In this document: piece after piece, positions 57,717-64,000 of the stretch
Layout of the letters: each line of letters starts with the position of its first letter
Numbering within the stretch: position 1 is the first letter of the stretch
From: Amphibalanus amphitrite
Taxonomy: Eukaryota > Arthropoda > Thecostraca > Balanomorpha > Balanidae
Length of the DNA: 64,000 bases
Direction: 5' to 3'
Assembly: GCF_019059575.1 (NCBI RefSeq)
Contig: NW_024881502.1
Coordinates: forward strand, 2,608,501-2,672,500
Position numbers and translations under genes: made by a program
The notes under the pieces: model-generated
The model's input: the letters and a program-made list of their open reading frames with translations, nothing else
Database searches by the model: none
What the model was told of the DNA's origin: nothing

Positions 57717-59044
57717 TAAGGTTACGGTATGTATAATTTACGCTTGTCATCCTATTCCTAATAAATGTGTCTCAGAAAATATGCATCATATAAATCACGA
57801 AGTAAAATTATTCGCCTATGTCCGGAACATACCTATATCGTGCTGTTTGCCCTAGCGCTCCTCGAGTGGGTTGTTTAGATACCGTAAAGTGGGGCTATTT
57901 GAAACGGAATTTACAGTTTTTGGTCTCTCCCTTCAAAACGGTTCATATTTTGTTAAAGCATATAAATTGCAAAAAGGTAGTTCTCCGTAAGCTCTTTCAT
58001 ATAGGGGCATTTTGGTGCAGCTACTAAAAGTGATAAAAGTTACTTTTTTAGTTGAAGCCTGTCTCAAATAGCACCATAGTGTGGGGCTATTTGAGACAGT
58101 TTTAGCTGTAAAGAAATTGAAGAAAATCGGTCACGCTAGGGATAATTTTTTTAAAGCCAACCGAATGGAAATTGAATTTTGATCATTCTGGCAAAAAATT
58201 GTTTTCCAAACACTGTTTTATTATCCTTATAATCAAGCTTTTCCTTTTTCGTAGGACCCAGCATTTCGGCCAGTTATGAAATTGCATCACTATCTGCTAA
58301 GGCTGTCACAATATGGTGGTACTCTAAACTTTCAAAATGACAGGATGGTTATCAAGGACTATTTCTAGGTCAACGACAGTGAAATTTTAAAAATTATTTT
58401 GTTGTGTATAGCTCTGGTGGCGTAAAAACAGATATCCCGAAAGTTGTGGGGCTATTTGAGACAGGCTCGCTACCGCATGAAGCACACCGTATACCAATCG
58501 ACAATCAAGGCAAACAATTGTTTCCAAAGTTTTTAATGAATGGTTTGCGTGATTGATTGTTTCATTGCACATCAACCTGCGAAGAAATAGCATAAAAATG
58601 TCTAACGGTTTTGATTTTATGCAGATTTTCCTAGACCGCTGCATGTTGCATCAAATGGCCGTTTTTCGCAACACATCGCACTGGCTCATCCGATGGTACC
58701 GTAAGGTGTGGCTATTGTATACGATATTTACGGTTTTTGGACTCTCTTAAAATGATTCATATTTCGTATAGCACGCACATTGTCTCTCTGGTCTCTTGCA
58801 GATAGGCACATTTCGGTACGTTTAGTAAAAACTAGGGTGACCCGCGTGCTCCGCAACGCGAAAAGGGGCATTTACGATCGGCGGGTGTTTGGTTTTCTTG
58901 TGTCGGTTGGGTTAGCTATCCATTTCGGTCGATAACTTTTTGACGGCTAAACGTTTTGGTTTGTGGAAAAAAATATCCACCGCACCGAGGTGCCCGTGTC
59001 TGATAAGCATGCTTTCCACTTCAGAATCTGTCAAATGTGCTTTA
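57717..59044. repeat. Degenerate repeats with GTGGGGCTATTTGA motif
   Basis: The motif ACCGTAAAGTGGGGCTATTTGA recurs in variants near 57884, 58070, 58445 (minus context similar) and 58695, each followed by TTTACGG-TTTTTGG-like sequence. They could be ends of small elements. No gene is seen. Confidence 0.45.
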
Positions 59045-59985
59045 TAATTTAGGCGCGTAGTTTTAAGACAAATGAAAGGCGTAGATAATTTTCGCTAAAA
59101 ATCGTTTTGCAGAGGTTTGAAACATTTATATTTTTAAGAATACTGTTGCTTGTCATGCAAACGTGATGATTGGATCTTGGAGAGAATTGAATGCTCTTTC
59201 TAATGATAGCATTTTCAATTGTCAAGCGTATCAGGTTAAGCAGCAAATCCCGTGTAACTTTTTAGTGGCACATTTGGACAAATACCATTTAATTCAGCGT
59301 TTTTTCCACATTGTTTTTGATCAATTAGCTTTTCATAATTTTTCCATGAGAGACGGTACATTTTTATTGCTAATAGGCGCTGTTTCAACTCATTCCGTCT
59401 GACGATCACCTGAAATTAATATAAATTCCAAAATCCGTCCAAAACGTCCATTTTTCAAAAGAAAGTGTCCTCCCCGGTGCACGTGGCGCGTGCCAACCCC
59501 TGCACCGCACACCATTCGATAGCCCGTTCGATTCTCTACACGATGCTGTTTTCCCCGTACCGGTCGGGCCCACGGTTACCGAGATATTGCACCGGGACCG
59601 GACCCGTGTCGGGCAAATTTGGCTGTTTCCGCCCGTTTTTGCCAGCCGATTAATACATGTAAAGTCTATGACGCGAATTTGCACTTTTTGGGCACGCGCC
59701 ACGCGCTCGCTATCGACCCGATTGAGCCGAGACCCCTCAAAGGCACGTTGTCCATCCTTGTTCTATGAGTTGCGCAAACTTCAGCGCGGTAGGTGCAACG
59801 GTGTGACCTGTAACCCGCGCTACGTAGCACCATGTCGCGACCTTCGTAATAGACAGAAACTACGTCACCACAAATAGTAATATAGACAAGCGGCTGCGCC
59901 ACTTGCTTCGCGGCGTAACCAGAAAATACGCAGCAGCCCGTTTGCTTTCGAATGTTGTTTGATTCATACCGATGAGCCATCTGGA
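59045..59985 (-). repeat. 0.94-kb repeat, inverted copy of 45790-46730
   Basis: Reverse-complement match to 45790-46730. Its right part (from about 59870) also serves as the leader before the CCCTAC array and recurs at 61550. Confidence 0.72.
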
Positions 59986-60890
59986 AGCAGATATATAAAG
60001 GAATATTCTGATGGCTTAGTTTGATAAAATTTGGGTCATACGGGGTCAAGTCAGGTCAAGTCGGTCATCCCTGGTCACACTGGGTCAGGCCAGGTCACCT
60101 TCGGTCAGGCCAGGTCGTATAGGTCACCACGTCACATTGTATCGGCCTGTGCCACACTTCTACTAATTCTACCCATACCACTACTCCTACCACTACCCCT
60201 ACCACTACCCCTACCACTACCACTACCACTACCCCTACCACTACTCCTATCACTACCCCTACCCCTACTACTACCACTACCCCTACCACTACCCCTACCC
60301 CTACCCCTACCACTACCACTACCCCTACCCCTACCCCTACTACTACAACTACCCCTACCACTACCCCTACTACTACCCCTACCGCTACCCCTACCACTAC
60401 TACTACCACTACCCCTAACACTACCCCTACCCCTACCCCTATCCCTACCCCTACCACTACCACTACCCCTACTACTACCCCTACCACTACTACTACCCCT
60501 ACTACTACCCTTACTACTACCCCTACCACTACTAATACCCCTACCACTACTAATACCCCTACCACTACCCCTGCCACTACCCCTACCACTACCCCTACCA
60601 ATACTACTACCCCTACCACTACCCCTACCACTACCCCTACCCCTACCCCTATCACTACCCCTTCCCCTACTACTACCCCTACCCCTATTACTACCCCTAC
60701 CACTACCCCTACCACTACCCCTACCACTACCCCTACCACTACCCCTACCACTACCCCTACCACTACCCCTACTACTACCTCTAACACTACCCCTAACACT
60801 ACCCCTACCCCTAATACTACCACTACCCCTACCGCTACTCCTACCAATACTACTACCACTACACTACTGCCACTACCACTGGGTCATGTG
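59870..60890 (+). repeat. TATA-bearing leader plus CCCTACCACTAC array, copy 1
   Basis: A leader of about 300 bp has TATATAAAGGAAT (59990) and a run of GGTCA motifs (60020-60130). It leads into (CCCTACCACTAC)n at 60166-60870 and ends CACTGGGTCATGTGAGGTCAC. The same order occurs at 61550-62940. The array makes long Leu-Pro and Val-Gly frames that are artefacts of the repeat. Confidence 0.78.
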
Positions 60891-60959
60891 AGGTCACAGA
60901 CCATCAGATAAACTGATAAACTAAAAAAGAGTTCCTAACCGTGCTCCTACTCGTGTAAT

Positions 60960-61549
60960 TCCATTATTCTTAATCGTATTTGGTTGAAATGGCGCCTTGT
61001 GACAAATGTGGCGCATTGCGACAAAAATGGTGCTTTTGTAATTGTCGTTTTGCCATGCTTCCTTCCACCGATTTGCACCTTTATCGGACCATATTTGACA
61101 AAGCTGTGCAATTTGCGGCAAAAATGGGGCCTTTTGACAAATGTGGCGCATTACGGCAAACGCGGCGCATTTGTGTTAGCGCAGTGAAAACTGTCTTTAT
61201 TTACCGAAAATCAACACCTTCATTCGCCTCTGTTTATCAAAATAAATAAGCTGTCAATCTGCAAATGAGAGGCACCCGCCGCCGATCGTCATGCATTTTA
61301 GTTGCAAAGTTCGTCGAACCCGGCTGCCGATGCCTTGAAGACCGAGCAAATTTGGAGAAAATGCACCTTTTTCCAGCGCGTGCCACGTGCGAACCATCCA
61401 CCCCCCGGGATTCGAAACACGACACTGCACGTGCCCGTGACGTCATCAACACCGTGTGCAAATTTCAGCCCCCTCGACCGCACCGTTTGACCTGCGCACG
61501 GCGTCAAAGCACCCCTCTGCACGGTGCAAACAGACAGAGTTTCATTTCA
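60960..61549. repeat. Dispersed repeat shared with 43760-44320
   Basis: Inverted relative of the 43.8-44.3 kb block, with internal GACAAATGTGGCGCATT motifs repeated at 61000 and 61136. No gene. Confidence 0.6.
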
Positions 61550-62940
61550 CAAATAGTATAGTAGACAAGCGGCTGCGCCACATGCTTCGCGGCGTAGCCA
61601 TAAAATACGCAGCAGCCAGTTTGCTTTCGAATGGTGTTTGATTCATACCGATGAGCCGTCTGGAAGCAGATATATAAAGGAATTTTCTGATGGCTTAGTT
61701 GGATAAAATTTGGGTCATACGGGGTCAAGTCAGGTCACCTTCGGTCAGGCCAGGTCGTATAGGTCACCACGTCACATTGGATCGGCCTGTACCACACCTC
61801 TACTAATTCTACCCATACCACTACTCCTACCACTACCCCTACCACTACCCCTACCACTACCCCTACCACTACCCCTACCACTACCCCTACCCCTACCACT
61901 ACTCCTACCACTACCCCTACCACTACCCCTACCACTACCTCTACCACCAGTATAACGCCTTTTGGGGCGACTAACGGAGCGAGCGAGAGGGTGAGCCTTG
62001 CACGTGCGAAATTTCGAGGGGGTACCTCCAGCTGACTTGTGCACGGCACCCTACTAACCGGTCTCTAGCGATGTGCCAAATTTGAGCACAAGCGGGCCAG
62101 CCGTTCTCGAGATCTGGAAGCGGCACCCTGCACGTGCGCACGTGCAAAATGGGTCCCAACTGACTTTTGCACGGCACCCTACTAACCGGTCCCTAACCAT
62201 GTGCCAGATTTGAGCGCCATCGGTCCAGCCGTTCTCGAGATCTGGAATCGACCCCTGCACGTGCGCACGTGCAGCAGCACCCCAATTCTGGCACATGGAT
62301 ATGCATTGCCTAGTGGGTGCCTACCTACATGCCAACTTTCAGCGCAATCGGCCAAGTAGTTACCGAGATATTGCAACAATTACAAAAGTGACACCTCTTC
62401 GTTTTGCACGTGGCACGTGCATAAGGGGTCACCCACATGCATCGGGAATAGTCCAATACTTGGTAGAAGGAATGAAGCTACCCTACAAAAATTACCGCGT
62501 GTAAATCGGTCAAGTGGTTGCTGAGATATAAGCGTCGTAGAAGCGTGACCACGGCCGGCCGGCCGCTCATACTCAGAAATTTCCGTTAATCTAAGGAAAG
62601 ACTACGCTCGCTTCGCTCGCTCCGTAACTACCCCTACCACTACCGGCACTACCCCTACCACTACCCCTACTACCACCACTACCCCTACTTCTACCCCTAC
62701 CACTACTACTACCCCTACCACTACCACTACCCCTACCACTACCCTACTACTACCCCTACTACTACCCCTACTACTACCCCTACCACTACCCCTACGACTA
62801 CCCCTACTACTACCCCGTCCCCTAACACTACCCCTACCACTACCCTTAATACTACCACTACCCCTAACGCTACTCCTACCAATACTACTACCACTTCACT
62901 ACCACCACTACCACTGGGTCATGTGAGGTCACAGATTATC
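61550..62940 (+). repeat. TATA-bearing leader plus CCCTACCACTAC array, copy 2
   Basis: The leader repeats 59870-60165 with few changes (TATATAAAGGAAT at about 61671). The array is in two pieces, 61806-61950 and 62629-62905, split by the element at 61966-62628, and ends with the same GGGTCATGTGAGGTCACAGA as copy 1. Confidence 0.78.
61966..62628 (+). mobile_element. ACGGAGCGAGCGAG element, copy 2 (uninterrupted)
   Basis: Same order as 41546-43694 but without the TTAA element; the empty TTAA is at 62586-62589. It sits inside the CCCTAC array, which shows that it is mobile. Ends are inverted (CTAACGGAGCGAGCGAG and CTCGCTTCGCTCGCTCCGTAA). Confidence 0.78.
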
Positions 62941-62946
62941 ATTTAA

Positions 62947-64000
62947 CCCGCGCCCTGGTGGGGTCTGTTTATAACGCGACCTGGTGGGGGGGGGGCTATT
63001 TTTTGCCCCCCCCCTCGTATCTCCGAAACTACTGGACGGATCCGCAAAATTCAAACGGCGTTCGAAAGGCCTGTCAAATTTGTCGAGGGAAACCAAATTT
63101 CATTGACCTGGGGGTCACCGATGACGTCACAGGTCAGGTCAAAGATGAAATGTTTCACCGTTCACGGGTCTTCTAGGGAATGCGCTATAACACCGAGGAA
63201 AACGCATTTTGTCGAGAATCAGCGATAGGGCGTCAGTTGCCTAGTAGATATGTTGCTATTAGAGGTCACTGACAATACCAGGTCAGGTCACCAAGGGTCA
63301 CAGGTCAGGTCACATGAGCCCAACTTTACTAAGGTTGTGTGATGCATGTTTTATGGCCAATTTTTCATTTCCAACTCAATGGTGTTGGTTATAAGACTAT
63401 CAGGTACGGCTTAGGTCACTTTCTGGTAAAGTTCAGGTCAAGGTCAGGTCAAAGTCAGGCCAAAAAAGGTCAAATTTTAAAGTTGATAGTTTTGCATAAA
63501 ATGGGTATTGATTCGATGCAGCTCGTCACGGGGAGTCTAATGGTGGTCTTTATTTTGCGCTACGGGGTCTAGAATTGCTAAAAATTGAGTTTGAAAATTT
63601 GACGTCATCAATTTTGAACAGTTTTTTCACTATAACTTCGCCAAAAAAAGAGGTATCAATCTCAAATTTGGTATGTGGATGGAAGGCGGTAAGGACTATC
63701 ACATATATTCCGGTTTTTGCGGAATTCAAAAATTTTTTTGGATTTTTCGAACATTATATCCAAAAAATTTATTTTTTGATTTTTGGGGGTCAAAATCCAA
63801 AAATTTCAAAAATCCGAGATTGCAGTTTTGTAGCCCTGTCAATTCTACAGCTTTTATGTCCTTATCATTTTTCTGTATTTGCAAAACTATAGGCCTGACA
63901 GCTCTTCCCGCGAAACCCTTTTTTGGGTCGAAAACGGCAGAACATGACGTCACTTTGACGTCATTTCCGGCCAACCTATCATAGCCTTTGGAAAAATTTT
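62947..64000 (+). mobile_element. Poly(G)-hairpin TTAA element, CTATTTTTTG core, cut by window end
   Basis: TTAA at 62943-62946, then CCCGCGCCCTGGTGGGG, a second GCGACCTGGTGGGG, and the CTATTTTTTG core. The interior is the inverted relative of 40270-41464, with TGACGTCA near 63121, 63600 and 63943-63960. It runs past the right edge. Confidence 0.85.

Noticed and set aside
60031..60891. A 286-codon Leu-Pro frame, and a 254-codon Val-Gly frame on the other strand
   Set aside because: Both are read-through of the CCCTACCACTAC low-complexity array.

Overview
The window is nuclear DNA of a metazoan, most likely an invertebrate: it has spliced coding exons with GT/AG borders, a BEL/Pao LTR element, RNase H-bearing LINE remains, a ZMYM1/DUF4371-type pseudogene and many non-autonomous DNA transposons. 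An arthropod or other marine invertebrate fits the mobilome, but I cannot place the species. There is no CRISPR array, operon, tRNA or rRNA that I can support.

The only host gene I can defend is a RALBP1/RLIP-type gene on the + strand. Its start-codon exon is 27996-28083 and its second coding exon is 46981-47101. They are separated by an 18.9 kb intron made almost entirely of nested transposons. Later exons were not found and probably lie beyond the right edge.

Layout. 1-8044: a 286-bp tandem array interrupted by a 6.0 kb Foldback-like element (1461-7496, 9-bp target duplication) and by a LINE 3' end. 8045-14340: mostly anonymous DNA, with nested inverted-repeat elements at 11.6-14.3 kb. 14.5-17.4 kb: a decayed LINE with reverse transcriptase and RNase H, minus strand. 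18.3-27.6 kb: one hAT-like element (8-bp duplication) filled with degenerate minisatellite and invaded by a 3.8 kb TA-flanked element, TTAA-flanked elements and a hAT MITE. 28.1-31.1 kb: an internally deleted BEL/Pao element, minus strand. 31.6-46.7 kb: TTAA-specific elements and larger repeats. 48.1-53.7 kb: a DUF4371-type pseudogene split by a second copy of the TA-flanked element and by a 776-bp inverted-repeat element. 53.8-55.5 kb: a long palindrome. 55.8-64 kb: more TTAA elements, CCCTAC-rich arrays and inverted copies of the 41.5-46.7 kb repeats.

The most unusual feature is a superfamily of TTAA-flanked elements, about sixteen whole or partial copies. Ends read TTAA-CCC(G/T)CGC, as in piggyBac. 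Each end carries a poly(G)-short core-poly(C) hairpin, and the core is matched between the two ends of one element but differs between families. Interiors are rich in AGGTCA half-sites and TGACGTCA palindromes. One insertion has its empty site preserved elsewhere in this window. The window reads as a layered record in which target duplications, empty sites and restored reading frames give the order of many insertions.
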